Source: Rhizobium aethiopicum (GTDB taxonomy: Bacteria > Pseudomonadota > Alphaproteobacteria > Rhizobiales > Rhizobiaceae). Taken from it: a stretch of DNA of 64,000 bases. The notes below the pieces were generated by a model, which did no database searches, was not told the origin of the DNA, and saw only the letters and a program-made list of their open reading frames with translations. The translations under genes and the position numbers were made by a program. The stretch is from positions 184,049 through 248,048 of the forward strand of contig NZ_JACIFV010000007.1 in the NCBI RefSeq assembly GCF_014197535.1, in the 5' to 3' direction. Positions 20,592-29,263 of the stretch are shown piece by piece. How positions within the stretch are numbered: position 1 is the first letter of the stretch; each line of letters starts with the position of its first letter.

Positions 20592-21629
20592 ATGCGCTTG
20601 ATCATTCTCGGAACCGGAGGATGGGCAAATACCCATGCCATGAATTTTTCGGAAATCACCGGCGTCAAGATTGTTGCCGCCGTCGATACGGACGAGGTCC
20701 GGCTGCGGGCCTTCGCGCTCAGGCATGGCATTCCGCTTACCTTCACATCGCTCGATGACGCCCTTGCGTGGGGGGAGTTTGACGCTGTGACCAATGTGAC
20801 GCCGGATCGCGCGCATTATTCCACGACAATGAAGATACTCGGCGCCGGCAAGCATGTGCTCTGCGAGAAGCCCCTGGCCGTCAACTACCGCGAGGCCAAG
20901 GAGATGGCCGACGCCGCGGCGGCATCCGGCAAGGTCACGATGGTAAACCTTACCTATCGCAACGTGGCGCCGCTGCAAGCAGCGCGAAAAATGGTGCTGG
21001 ACGGCCGTCTCGGCGCGATCCGTCACTTCGAAGCCTCATATCTGCAGAGCTGGTTGGTTTCGAAGGCCTGGGGCGATTGGACCAAAGAATCGCAATGGCT
21101 TTGGCGCCTGTCGACGAAGCACGGCTCCAATGGCGTGCTGGGCGATGTCGGTATCCACATTCTCGACTTCGCGGTTTTTGCCGCCGGAAGCGATGTCAAG
21201 GCGGCGGCATCGCATCTTAAGGTTTTCGACAAGAGCCCCGGGAACCGGATCGGGGAATACGAGCTCGATGCAAATGACAGCTTCCTGATGATGGCCGAAC
21301 TCGAAAACGGCGCGGCTGGCGTCATCCATGCGACGCGCTGGGCAACCGGCCATCTGAACGAATTGCGCCTGCGCCTGCATGGAGACAAGGGAGCGCTGGA
21401 GGTGGTGCATACGCCTGAAGGTTCGACCCTCAGGGCCTGTGAAGGCGCCGATGCCGACAAGGCGATCTGGCGCAAGATCGAGGTCGAACCGGTGATCACC
21501 AATTTCCAGCGATTTGCAAACGCCGTGCAAAAAGGGAAGCCGGATGAGCCGGGTTTCGGCCATGCCGCCAAGCTGCAATTTGTTCTTGATCACGCAGTCA
21601 AGACGGCCGGCGCCCTGACCGAGCTTTAG
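20592..21629 (+). CDS. thuB: ThuB, Gfo/Idh/MocA-type oxidoreductase
   Basis: A 345-residue NAD(P)-dependent oxidoreductase. The N-terminal Rossmann fold has LIILGTGGWANTHAMNF (residues 2-18), and the family motif CEKPLAVNYREAKEM lies at about residues 97-111 with its conserved Lys. The C-terminal beta-sheet domain contains VGIHILDFAVFAAG. ATG 20592 is preferred over ATG 20580 because GAGGAC precedes it at proper spacing. It is the last gene of the thu operon and, with ThuA, catalyses the first catabolic oxidation of imported disaccharides. Confidence 0.92.
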   Translation: MRLIILGTGGWANTHAMNFSEITGVKIVAAVDTDEVRLRAFALRHGIPLTFTSLDDALAWGEFDAVTNVTPDRAHYSTTMKILGAGKHVLCEKPLAVNYREAKEMADAAAASGKVTMVNLTYRNVAPLQAARKMVLDGRLGAIRHFEASYLQSWLVSKAWGDWTKESQWLWRLSTKHGSNGVLGDVGIHILDFAVFAAGSDVKAAASHLKVFDKSPGNRIGEYELDANDSFLMMAELENGAAGVIHATRWATGHLNELRLRLHGDKGALEVVHTPEGSTLRACEGADADKAIWRKIEVEPVITNFQRFANAVQKGKPDEPGFGHAAKLQFVLDHAVKTAGALTEL

Positions 21630-21658
21630 ACAGGTTCTTCGGAGGGCGGTCGAACTCG

Positions 21659-22051
21659 TCAAATGCGCCGGTTCAGCTCGTCTTCGCTGATGCCGAAATG
21701 CTCGAGGATGATGCCGACGTTCCGGCGGTGAGACTTGAAATAGACGTCGAAGAGATCGCCGATCAGCGGAACCGTGCCGCAGGCGGCGTCGACGCCGAGA
21801 TTGACCGCCATGCGGGCGAGCTTGTGGGTGGGAAGGCCGAGACGCCTTGCTTCGTCGATGATGAAAAGACCGATGAGGGAACCGGCAACGTCGCCGACGG
21901 CCGGGATAAGGCCGAGAACCGAATCTGCGCCGATCCGTACGCCGAAAGGCAATCTGACTGCGGTGTCCATGAGCCGAGCGATTGCGGCGGCGCGGCGGAT
22001 TCTGCCGAGTTCGGCGGCGGTGGGGTATCTCATAGCATGGGAAGTTGGCAT
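21659..22051 (-). CDS. DUF4112 family membrane protein
   Basis: A 130-residue protein with the DUF4112 pattern: LMDTAVRLPFGVRIGADSVLGLIPAVGDVAGSLIG near residues 26-60, then NLGVDAACGTVPLIGDLFDVYFKSHRRN. The two glycine/proline-rich hydrophobic stretches suggest membrane association. The function of the family is unknown. It converges on thuB with a 29-base gap. Its start codon overlaps the stop of a very short upstream frame (TGATG). It may be the last gene of the leftward ectoine arm, but nothing ties it to ectoine. Confidence 0.85.
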   Translation of the reverse strand: MPTSHAMRYPTAAELGRIRRAAAIARLMDTAVRLPFGVRIGADSVLGLIPAVGDVAGSLIGLFIIDEARRLGLPTHKLARMAVNLGVDAACGTVPLIGDLFDVYFKSHRRNVGIILEHFGISEDELNRRI

Positions 22052-22158
22052 CAGCGACCCGGCCGAGCGATGGAACGCTGCGCCTCCATCACGAAGGCAG
22101 GGACGCCTTCGATTGTCCGAAGCTGCGAGTATTCGATGTGATCGAAAGCGTTGTCCAT
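22051..22158 (-). CDS. Possible 35-residue peptide coupled to DUF4112 gene
   Basis: A short frame MDNAFDHIEYSQLRTIEGV... whose stop overlaps the DUF4112 start. The composition is protein-like, with acidic and aromatic residues, and the overlap would allow translational coupling. No good ribosome-binding site is seen, and it may be chance. Confidence 0.25.
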   Translation of the reverse strand: MDNAFDHIEYSQLRTIEGVPAFVMEAQRSIARPGR

Positions 22159-22207
22159 GGCGGTGGAACGCCGCAAGCCCGATAAGGTTCGTGCGGCGCG
22201 CCGGAGA

Positions 22208-23281
22208 TCATCTCGCGTCGGGAACGACGACCAGTTTGCCGACAAAATTCTTCGCCATGAATTCGGTCTGTGCCCGGTGGAAATCCGACAGCGGATAGAC
22301 GCCGCCGACAAGAGGCCGGATTTTACGGCTTTCTATATAGCCGATGAGCCTACGGAAATCGGCGCGGCTCCCCTGGCTCGATCCATGCATCTCGAGTTGC
22401 TTCAGATACAGAGTGCGCAGATCGAGCTGCACGACGGGGCCGGCGATGGCGCCGGCCGTGGTATAGCGGGCTTCCGGGCGCAAGACCTTCAGGAGATCGT
22501 TGAACAACGGTCCGCCCACGAGGTCTGCGACCAGGTCGATCGGCTGGCCACCGCTTGCGGAATGGACGGCTTGGACAAGATCCCCCTTGCCGCGGGTCAC
22601 GACCGCTTCGGCGCCGATATCGATCATCGCCGCCTCCTTGCCGAGTCCCGCGACCGCGATCGGGATGGCGCCGCGGGCGCGAGCGAGCTGGATGATCGCT
22701 GAACCGACGCCGCCCGAAGCGCCGGTGACGAGAACGCGCTCGCCGGCGACAAGCCTTGCCCGTTCCAGCATCCGTTCGCCGGTCAGATAGGCGCAGCAGA
22801 AGGTGGCGAGCTCGACATCGGTCATATCGGTCGCGACGACATGGGCGTTCTCGCCAGGCAGCACCATATATTCGGCGTAGCCGCCATCGCGCCCGTGGCC
22901 GATGTAATCGATGTCGGCAAGACTGTCGTCGTCGCGATTATAGATCGAGAAGTCGACCATGACGCGTTCGCCGATGCGTCTCGGATCAACGCCCGCGCCG
23001 ACGCCGACGATATGACCGACGGTATCGGTGCCCTGGATGCGCGGGAATGTCAGCGTGTTGCCCTGCCTGCGCCAGGTGGAGAGGGCGGAGGGATCATCCT
23101 CTGTGCCGTAGGCGCCTTCGCGCACCCAGACGTCGGTATTGTTCATGCCGCAGGCGGCAACACGGATCAGCACCTCGCCCTCCGTCGGCGTCGGGACAGG
23201 CACATCCGTGGCATAGATGAGCTTTTCCAGCCCGCCATGGCCGGTGAGGAACACCGCCGCCATCTTTTCCGGGATCGTCAT
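22208..23281 (-). CDS. Zinc-independent MDR-family alcohol dehydrogenase / quinone-reductase-like protein
   Basis: A 357-residue medium-chain dehydrogenase. The N-terminal GroES-like domain has VLIRVAACGMNNTDVWVREG, and the NADP-binding Rossmann motif is GERVLVTGASGGVGSAIIQLA at about residues 180-200. The structural zinc cysteines of classic alcohol dehydrogenases are absent, which points to a quinone-reductase or enoyl-reductase subfamily. ATG 23281 is used rather than a start 13 codons upstream. It begins 13 bases after the aminotransferase stop in the same direction, so it is probably co-transcribed with the ectoine genes. I know of no assigned step for it in ectoine breakdown. Confidence 0.85.
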   Translation of the reverse strand: MTIPEKMAAVFLTGHGGLEKLIYATDVPVPTPTEGEVLIRVAACGMNNTDVWVREGAYGTEDDPSALSTWRRQGNTLTFPRIQGTDTVGHIVGVGAGVDPRRIGERVMVDFSIYNRDDDSLADIDYIGHGRDGGYAEYMVLPGENAHVVATDMTDVELATFCCAYLTGERMLERARLVAGERVLVTGASGGVGSAIIQLARARGAIPIAVAGLGKEAAMIDIGAEAVVTRGKGDLVQAVHSASGGQPIDLVADLVGGPLFNDLLKVLRPEARYTTAGAIAGPVVQLDLRTLYLKQLEMHGSSQGSRADFRRLIGYIESRKIRPLVGGVYPLSDFHRAQTEFMAKNFVGKLVVVPDAR

Positions 23282-23294
23282 GCGGCTCTTCTCC

Positions 23295-24674
23295 TCAGAT
23301 GGTTTTGAAAACACTTTCAATCGCGTCTGCAGCCGCCTTGACGACCACGTCTGCTTCTTCGCGGGTGAGGCAGAGCGGCGGAGCGAAGCCGAGAATGTCG
23401 CCCTGCGGCATGGCGCGGCCGATGACGCCGCGTTCGAGAAGAGCGGATGCGACCTGCGGACCGACCTTGCGGCCGGGATTGAAGAACCGGCGGTCGTCTC
23501 TGTCCTCGACGAATTCGACCGCGGCCATCAGACCGTCGCCGCGGACTTCACCGACATTCCGATGGCCGCCAACCGCTTCTTGCAACTGCGACCGGAAATA
23601 GCTGCCGGTCGTGCCGGCATTGGCGACGATGCCGAGTTCGTCGATTAATTCCAGATTGGCGATGCCTGCGGCAGCGCAGATCGGATGGGCGGAATAGGTC
23701 CAGCCATGGCCAATGGCGCCGAGCTGATCGGAGCCCTGCACCAGGACCTGCCACATCTTGGTCGAAACGATCGAGCCGGAAAGCGGAGCATAGGCCGAGG
23801 TCAGGCCCTTGGCGATGGTGATCAGGTCCGGCTTCATACCATAGTGATCTGAGCCGAACATCGTGCCGAGACGGCCGAAGCCGGTGACGACCTCGTCGGC
23901 GACCAGCAGGATATCGTATTTGTCGAGCACGGCCTGGATCTTCTGCCAATAGCCCTGGGGGGGCGGGACGATGCCGCCGGTGCCGAGGATCGGTTCGCCG
24001 ATGAAGGCAGCGATGGTGTCGGGCCCCTCGGCAACGATCATCTCCTCCAGTTTGTCGGCGCAATATTGCGAGAATTGCTCCTCGCTCATCGACCGGTCGG
24101 CCCGGCGGAAATAATAGGGCGCTTCGGTGTGGAGGATCGGGGCGCGCGGCAGATCGAAGGCATTGTGAAAAAGCGCAAGACCGGTGAGGCTGCCGGTCAT
24201 GACGCCGGAGCCGTGATAGCCGCGCCAGCGTGAGATGATCTTCTTCTTTTCCGGCCGGCCGAGAATGTTGTTGTAATACCAGATCAGCTTGATGTTGGTC
24301 TCGTTGGCATCCGAGCCGGAAAGGCCGAAATAGACGCGGCTCATGCCCGCGGGTGCGCGGTCGATAATCATTTTCGCAAGCGTAATCGATGCTTCTGTGC
24401 CGTGGCCGACATAGGCGTGGTAGTAGGCAAGGCCTTTCGCCTGTTCGGCGATGGCGTCGGCGATCTCCTGGCGGCCGTAGCCGACATTGACGCAATAAAG
24501 CCCGGCAAAGGCATCGAGGCTTTTGCGGCCGCTGGTGTCGGTGATGTAGACACCTTCGCCCCCGGCGACGACGCGCGTCGGCGTCTCGCCGCGCGCATGC
24601 ATGCCCATATGGGTTGAGGGATGAAAGAAGTGGTCGCGGTCCCAGGCGGTGAGTTCGTTGCTTTTCTCGAGCAT
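23295..24674 (-). CDS. atf: Class III aminotransferase, diaminobutyrate to aspartate semialdehyde (ectoine catabolism)
   Basis: A 459-residue PLP-dependent class III (omega) aminotransferase. Seen are SGSDANETNIKLIWYY (PLP phosphate region), WRGYHGSGVMTGSLTGL, VADEVVTGFGRLG, and the lysine region ITIAKGLTSAYAPL whose Lys forms the Schiff base. The length is typical. Being in a row with an aldehyde dehydrogenase and an AsnC regulator, next to the eut operon, it matches the atf (doeD) gene of ectoine degraders, which converts 2,4-diaminobutyrate to aspartate semialdehyde. The specificity is inferred from context; homologues act on many omega-amines. Confidence 0.85.
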   Translation of the reverse strand: MLEKSNELTAWDRDHFFHPSTHMGMHARGETPTRVVAGGEGVYITDTSGRKSLDAFAGLYCVNVGYGRQEIADAIAEQAKGLAYYHAYVGHGTEASITLAKMIIDRAPAGMSRVYFGLSGSDANETNIKLIWYYNNILGRPEKKKIISRWRGYHGSGVMTGSLTGLALFHNAFDLPRAPILHTEAPYYFRRADRSMSEEQFSQYCADKLEEMIVAEGPDTIAAFIGEPILGTGGIVPPPQGYWQKIQAVLDKYDILLVADEVVTGFGRLGTMFGSDHYGMKPDLITIAKGLTSAYAPLSGSIVSTKMWQVLVQGSDQLGAIGHGWTYSAHPICAAAGIANLELIDELGIVANAGTTGSYFRSQLQEAVGGHRNVGEVRGDGLMAAVEFVEDRDDRRFFNPGRKVGPQVASALLERGVIGRAMPQGDILGFAPPLCLTREEADVVVKAAADAIESVFKTI

Positions 24675-24700
24675 GTCCTATCCTCTCTTGAAATGGGCGC

Positions 24701-26194
24701 TCAGGCGGCGGTGTCGATGCAGAGATATTTGAGCTCGGTGAAAGCCTCGAGCCCGTGGCGGGAGCCTTCCCGGCCGAGGCCGGACTGTTTCCAGCCGCCG
24801 AAGGGGATCGGACCGCCGGTGATCTTCACGCGATTGATCGCCACCATGCCGTATTCCAGCGCGCGGCCGAGGCGCATCTGGCGGGCGCCATTCTCGGTGA
24901 CGACATAGGCGACCAGGCCATATTCGGTGTCGTTGGCACGGGCGACGACCTCTTCCTCCGTATCGAAAGTGACAAGTGCGGCCACAGGCCCGAAAGTCTC
25001 CGCGCGCATGATCAGCGCATCCGCCGGCACATCCGTCAAAAGCGTCGGCTGATAGAAGAGTGGGCCGGCTCTATGGCGGCTGCCGCCGGCAGCAAGACGG
25101 GCGCCCCGCTCCAAGGCGTCGGCGACGTGGTCCTCGACCTTGACGACGGCGCGTTCATGTATCAGCGGCCCGAGTTCGCTTTCAGCCTCGATGCCTGCGC
25201 CGACCTTCAGTGCAGTGATCCGTGCGGCAAAAGCCTTGGCGAAAGCATCGGCGATGCGTCGCTGGACGAAGATGCGGTTGACAGCAAGGCAATCCTGGCC
25301 TGACGTGGCAAACTTGGCGTCGACGGCAATCTCGACGGCTTTCGCGACATCGGCATCGTCGAAGACAATCAGCGGCGCGTGCCCGCCGAGTTCCATTACC
25401 AGCCGCTTCATGGTCGGCGCGCACTGGGCGGCGATCAGGCGGCCAACCTCGGTCGAACCGGTGAAGCTCATGGCGCGCAGGCGGCTATCGCTGCACATCC
25501 GTCCGACGATCGTTGCGGCATGGCCGGTGACTACGTTGAAGACGCCGGCGGGAATGCCGGCCCTTTCGCCGAGCTCGGCAAGCGCAAGGGCAGAAAGCGG
25601 CGTTTCCGAGGAGGGGTGGGCGACGATCGTGCAGCCGGCGGCAAGGGCTGCGGTCGCTTTGCGGGTGAGCATGGCGGAAGGGAAATTCCAGGGCGTGACC
25701 ACGCCGACGACCCCAAGCGGCTCGCGCCGGACGATCATTTCCGCCCCTGGCAGATGGCTGGTGACGCTTTCGGCGTTTAGCCGCTTGCCTTCTTCGGCAT
25801 ACCACTCGATGAAGGAGGCGGCGTAGTCGATCTCACCACGCGCTTCGGCAAGCGGCTTGCCCTGTTCCAGCGTCATGATCAGCGCCAGGTCCTCTCTGGC
25901 CGCGAGCATCAGCTCATGCCATTTGCGCAGGATCGCTGCGCGCTGCTGCGGCAGCATCGCGCGCCACGCGGCAAAGGCGCGCGACGCCGCATCGATCGCC
26001 ATCGCCGTCTCCTCCGCACCCAGGCTCGCAACCCAGGCCAGTGTTGCCGAAGAGGCCGGATCGGTCACGGCGAAACTCTTGCCCGCCCCGGCAATCCACC
26101 GGCCACCGATATAGGCGAGATCGCGCAGGAGGTGACGGTCGGCAAGCCGTGACAGCGCATCATGATAGTCGGGGCGGGCAAACACGGCGGGCAT
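24701..26194 (-). CDS. ssd: Aldehyde dehydrogenase (aspartate/succinate semialdehyde type)
   Basis: A 497-residue NAD(P)-dependent aldehyde dehydrogenase. The cofactor region is VGVVTPWNFPSAML, the general-base glutamate lies in MELGGHAPLIVFDDAD, and the catalytic cysteine in FATSGQDCLAVNR. ATG 26194 with GAGGAG upstream is preferred over a longer start. It resembles succinate-semialdehyde dehydrogenases. In ectoine clusters the gene at this position (ssd/doeC) oxidises aspartate semialdehyde to aspartate, closing the pathway. It lies 26 bases upstream of the aminotransferase gene. Confidence 0.87.
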   Translation of the reverse strand: MPAVFARPDYHDALSRLADRHLLRDLAYIGGRWIAGAGKSFAVTDPASSATLAWVASLGAEETAMAIDAASRAFAAWRAMLPQQRAAILRKWHELMLAAREDLALIMTLEQGKPLAEARGEIDYAASFIEWYAEEGKRLNAESVTSHLPGAEMIVRREPLGVVGVVTPWNFPSAMLTRKATAALAAGCTIVAHPSSETPLSALALAELGERAGIPAGVFNVVTGHAATIVGRMCSDSRLRAMSFTGSTEVGRLIAAQCAPTMKRLVMELGGHAPLIVFDDADVAKAVEIAVDAKFATSGQDCLAVNRIFVQRRIADAFAKAFAARITALKVGAGIEAESELGPLIHERAVVKVEDHVADALERGARLAAGGSRHRAGPLFYQPTLLTDVPADALIMRAETFGPVAALVTFDTEEEVVARANDTEYGLVAYVVTENGARQMRLGRALEYGMVAINRVKITGGPIPFGGWKQSGLGREGSRHGLEAFTELKYLCIDTAA

Positions 26195-26315
26195 GTCCAA
26201 TCTCCTCGTTGCGGGTTGACGCAAGTCTTGCACAAGAGCGGACGAGAGATTGTCCTTTGCCGAAGGCGGAAAGAGACAGACGGTCTAAAGGGCGGCCGCC
26301 TGCTAGAGAGATTGT

Positions 26316-26813
26316 CTACGAGGCGCTCTGCTCCTCGCCGGAGGCGGCGAGGGAAGAGACCGGAAGGACCGTTTCCTCCTTCACGGTCTTGGTGACAATG
26401 TAGGTGAAGTAGCGATCGATGCCGAGTTCGCGGTCGAGAAGACCGTCGACCAGCCGCTGATAGGCGTCGATATCGGCTGCCATGATTTTCAGGATATAGT
26501 CGACGCCGCCGCCGACCGACCAGCAGGCGACGATCTCGGGGGTTGCGGCAACGGCGCGCTCGAAACGCTCGAAATCGGCCTGGCGATGATTGGCGAGCGT
26601 CACCTCCATCATCACGCTGGCCACCGGCGCTATGCGCCGCGGTGCGATCCGGGCGTGGTAGCCGGTAATGATCCCCGCCTTTTCGAGCTTGCGCAGCCGC
26701 ATCCAGCACGGCGTCGGCGACAGCCCTGCCTTTTCGGCGAGCGCCAGCTTGGTGATGCGGCCGTCGTGCTGGACGGCGTCGAGGATGCGCAAGTCGATGG
26801 CGTCGAGCTTCAT
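26316..26813 (-). CDS. asnC: AsnC/Lrp-family regulator of ectoine catabolism
   Basis: A 165-residue feast/famine regulator. The N-terminal helix-turn-helix is KLDAIDLRILDAVQHDGRITKLALAEKAGLSPTPCWMRLRKLEKAGII (residues 2-49, quoted in part by family), followed by a RAM-type effector domain (VASVMMEVTLANH, then VGGGVDYILKIMAADIDAYQRL). It diverges from enuR with a gap of about 100 bases and heads the leftward ssd-atf arm. AsnC proteins are the usual second regulator in ectoine clusters; the likely ligand is an amino acid of the pathway, such as diaminobutyrate or aspartate (inference). Confidence 0.9.
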   Translation of the reverse strand: MKLDAIDLRILDAVQHDGRITKLALAEKAGLSPTPCWMRLRKLEKAGIITGYHARIAPRRIAPVASVMMEVTLANHRQADFERFERAVAATPEIVACWSVGGGVDYILKIMAADIDAYQRLVDGLLDRELGIDRYFTYIVTKTVKEETVLPVSSLAASGEEQSAS

Positions 26814-26855
26814 GGCGCTTTCTTTAGCAAGAAATCATTTCAAACGCGGTGAAAA

Positions 26856-26883
26856 GACAATGGAAGCGCATTTTGCCATTGTC
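26856..26883. promoter_or_regulatory. Inverted repeat in the asnC-enuR divergent region
   Basis: GACAATGG (26856-26863) and CCATTGTC (26876-26883) are perfect 8-base arms 12 bases apart, centred between two divergent regulator genes. It is a candidate AsnC or EnuR operator. Confidence 0.45.
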
Positions 26884-26924
26884 AATTGAACTGATTTTCA
26901 GCAGTGTTGAAATCATGACAAATT
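26884..26924. promoter_or_regulatory. EnuR-like motif copies upstream of and overlapping the enuR start
   Basis: AATTGAACTGATTTT (26884-26898) matches the ehuA-promoter motif AATTGACATGATTTT at 13 of 15 bases. On the opposite strand AATTTGTCATGATTT (26910-26924) carries the core TTGTCATGAT across the enuR start codon. The copies suggest that EnuR controls its own gene and perhaps the divergent asnC arm. Confidence 0.45.
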
Positions 26925-28300
26925 GGCGCCCTGATCCCTCGCAACTCCGCCGGCCCGCCTATCTCTCGCTCGCCGAGCAGATCGCCAATGCGATCACCGA
27001 CCGCAAGCTCGCCGACGGCATGCAATTGCCGCCGCATCGCAAGCTGGCCGACGATCTGCATCTTTCCGTGCAGACGGTGAGCCGCGCCTATGACGAGCTG
27101 AGCCGCCGCGGGCTGATATCAGGCGAGATCGGACGCGGCAGCTTCGTGCAGACGCGGCCGCGCGAGCCGGAACCGCCTTATCTGCCGGAACGGCTGGGCG
27201 AGGTCATCGATCTCTCTATCCTCAAACCGGTCTGCGAGCAGATTCATCTGGAAAGGCTGCGCCAGGCCTTTGGCTGGCTCTCCGAAAATCTGCCGTCGAG
27301 CTCGGCCCTGTCGTTCCGGCCGAACATGGTCTTTCCCCGCCATCGCGTCGTTGCCACGGAATGGCTGGCGCGCTGCGGCCTCGACGTATCGCCGCTGAAC
27401 ATCAGCCTGACGAATGGCGCGACATCGGGCATGACCGTGGCGCTGATGAGCGTCGCCCCGCCCGGTTCGACCATTGCGACCGAGGCGATCAGCCATCATA
27501 CGCTGGTGCCTCTCTCCACCTATCTCGGCCTGCATCTCGAGGGGCTGGCGATCGACGAGGAGGGCATGATTCCCGAAGCGCTGGACGAGGCCTGCCGGAC
27601 GGGGCCGATCCGGGCGATCTTCCTTCAGCCGTCGGTGATCAATCCGATGGCGGCGCTGATGAGCGCAGAGCGCCGGCAGGCGCTCGCCGCCGTGGCCGCC
27701 AAGCATGACATAGCGATCATCGAAAACGACATTCTCGGGCCGATGATCGAGGACCGCGCGCCGCCGATGGCCGCCTTCGCGCCGGAGCGGACGCTTTACG
27801 TCACGAGCTTCACGAAGATCACCGTTCCGGGTCTCAGGATCGGCTATCTCGTTGCGCCCGACCGCTATGTCGCCGCCGTTGCCAACCGGCATCTGGTCTC
27901 CAGCTGGATGGCGACGCCGGCGATGGCCGAAATCGCCACGCGCTGGGTCAGCGACGGCACGGCGATGGAACTCGTCAACTGGCAGCGCCGCGCCCTTGTC
28001 GGACGCCATGCGATCGCGGCGGAGATGCTGGCCGGCCTGTCCTATCGAACGCACCCGCAAAGCCTGCACGTCTGGCTGCCGCTTTCCGGCAGCCATACGG
28101 AGGATGGTTTCGTGTCGCAGGCAAGGCTGCGCGGCGTGGCGATCGCGCCGGGCAAATCCTTCCGCACCGGCGATCACGGGTGGACGCCGGCGGTGCGCAT
28201 CTCGCTCGGCTCGACGACGGAAGGCGAGCTGCGGACGGGACTGGGGATCGTTGCCTCACTGGCACAGGGAAATCCCGAAGAGCTGCTGCTCGCGATTTGA
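26915..28300 (+). CDS. enuR: EnuR, MocR/GntR-type regulator with aminotransferase domain
   Basis: A 461-residue MocR-family regulator. A GntR winged helix covers about residues 10-80 (YLSLAEQIANAITDRKLADG, RKLADDLHLSVQTVSRAYDEL), then a linker, then a fold-type-I aminotransferase-like domain. Its PLP-binding lysine lies in YVTSFTKITVPGLRIGY. In marine and rhizobial ectoine users, EnuR represses the import and catabolic genes and is relieved when PLP-bound regulator reacts with pathway intermediates (N-acetyl-diaminobutyrate or diaminobutyrate). It lies directly upstream of ehuA. ATG 26915 is chosen because it gives the family's N-terminus; upstream in-frame codons look non-coding. Confidence 0.88.
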   Translation: MTNWRPDPSQLRRPAYLSLAEQIANAITDRKLADGMQLPPHRKLADDLHLSVQTVSRAYDELSRRGLISGEIGRGSFVQTRPREPEPPYLPERLGEVIDLSILKPVCEQIHLERLRQAFGWLSENLPSSSALSFRPNMVFPRHRVVATEWLARCGLDVSPLNISLTNGATSGMTVALMSVAPPGSTIATEAISHHTLVPLSTYLGLHLEGLAIDEEGMIPEALDEACRTGPIRAIFLQPSVINPMAALMSAERRQALAAVAAKHDIAIIENDILGPMIEDRAPPMAAFAPERTLYVTSFTKITVPGLRIGYLVAPDRYVAAVANRHLVSSWMATPAMAEIATRWVSDGTAMELVNWQRRALVGRHAIAAEMLAGLSYRTHPQSLHVWLPLSGSHTEDGFVSQARLRGVAIAPGKSFRTGDHGWTPAVRISLGSTTEGELRTGLGIVASLAQGNPEELLLAI

Positions 28301-28333
28301 GGCCGGCGCCTCATTTGCGGGCAGGCGCAGAAT

Positions 28334-28371
28334 AATTGTCATGATATTATTTTACGAATTGACATGATTTT
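28334..28371 (+). promoter_or_regulatory. Tandem 15-base direct repeat before ehuA, candidate EnuR operator
   Basis: AATTGTCATGATATT (28334-28348) and AATTGACATGATTTT (28357-28371) match at 13 of 15 positions with a 23-base period, close to two helical turns. MocR-type regulators usually bind direct repeats, and this pair lies in the only sizeable gap before the ehu-eut operon. Related copies flank the enuR start. Confidence 0.65.
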
Positions 28372-28422
28372 CGAGCGCCGTCATCGTTAGGTCATTGCTT
28401 GTCTCAACAAGGAGAGACATGA

Positions 28423-29208
28423 ATGCCTGCGCCTATCATCCGCATCGACAACATCGTCAAGAAATACGGCCCGCTGACCGTGCTGGACGGCCTGTCGATG
28501 AATGTCATGCCGGGTGAGAAGCTGGCGCTGATCGGGCCGTCCGGCTCCGGCAAGACGACGATCCTGCGCATCCTGATGACGCTCGAGACGATCGGCGGCG
28601 GCCATATCGAGGTCGATGGCGAGCAGCTCTATCATATGCCGAACGGCAACGGGCTGGTGGCGGCCGATGAACGGCATCTGCATCGCATGCGCGAGAAGAT
28701 CGGCATGGTCTTCCAGCACTTCAACCTGTTCCCGCACAAATGTGTGCTCGATAATGTGACGCTGGCGCCGATGCTGACCAAGGGCGTCAAGCGGCGCGAA
28801 GCCGAAAAGCGGGCTATGGAATTACTCGACATGGTCGGCTTGGCCGATAAGGCTAAAAGCGTCCCGGCGCAGCTTTCGGGCGGGCAGAAGCAGCGAGTTG
28901 CCATCGCCCGGGCGCTGGCGCTGTCGCCGAAGATCATGCTGTTCGACGAGGTGACCTCGGCGCTCGATCCGGAGCTGGTCGAGGAGGTGCTGAACGTCAT
29001 GCGCCGACTCGCCTCCGAGACCGACATGACGATGCTGCTCGTCACCCACGAGATGGGTTTTGCCCATGACTTTGCCGACCGCGTTCTGTTCTTCGATCGC
29101 GGCAGGATCGTCGAGGAAGGCAAGCCCGGCGACATTTTTCGCAATCCGACGCAGGAGAGGACGCAGACCTTCCTGCGCAAGGTCATCGCGGCAGGGCACC
29201 GCGTCTGA
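28423..29208 (+). CDS. ehuA: Ectoine/hydroxyectoine ABC transporter, ATPase
   Basis: A 261-residue polar-amino-acid-type ABC ATPase. Walker A is [10 protein letters not shown] (about residues 38-46), the signature LSGGQKQRV, Walker [13 protein letters not shown], and the switch His lies in VTHEMGF. An insertion after strand 3 ([20 protein letters not shown]) is typical of the ectoine subfamily. GGAGAG precedes ATG 28423. In S. meliloti the ehuABCD transporter takes up ectoine and hydroxyectoine, mainly as nutrients; gene order here is the same. Confidence 0.9.
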   Translation: MPAPIIRIDNIVKKYGPLTVLDGLSMNVMPGEKLALIGPSGSGKTTILRILMTLETIGGGHIEVDGEQLYHMPNGNGLVAADERHLHRMREKIGMVFQHFNLFPHKCVLDNVTLAPMLTKGVKRREAEKRAMELLDMVGLADKAKSVPAQLSGGQKQRVAIARALALSPKIMLFDEVTSALDPELVEEVLNVMRRLASETDMTMLLVTHEMGFAHDFADRVLFFDRGRIVEEGKPGDIFRNPTQERTQTFLRKVIAAGHRV

Positions 29209-29263
29209 GATCCGACATTGCCCGCAAAATAAAGCGCAAGGAAAGCCAGAGGAGTTGGGAACG

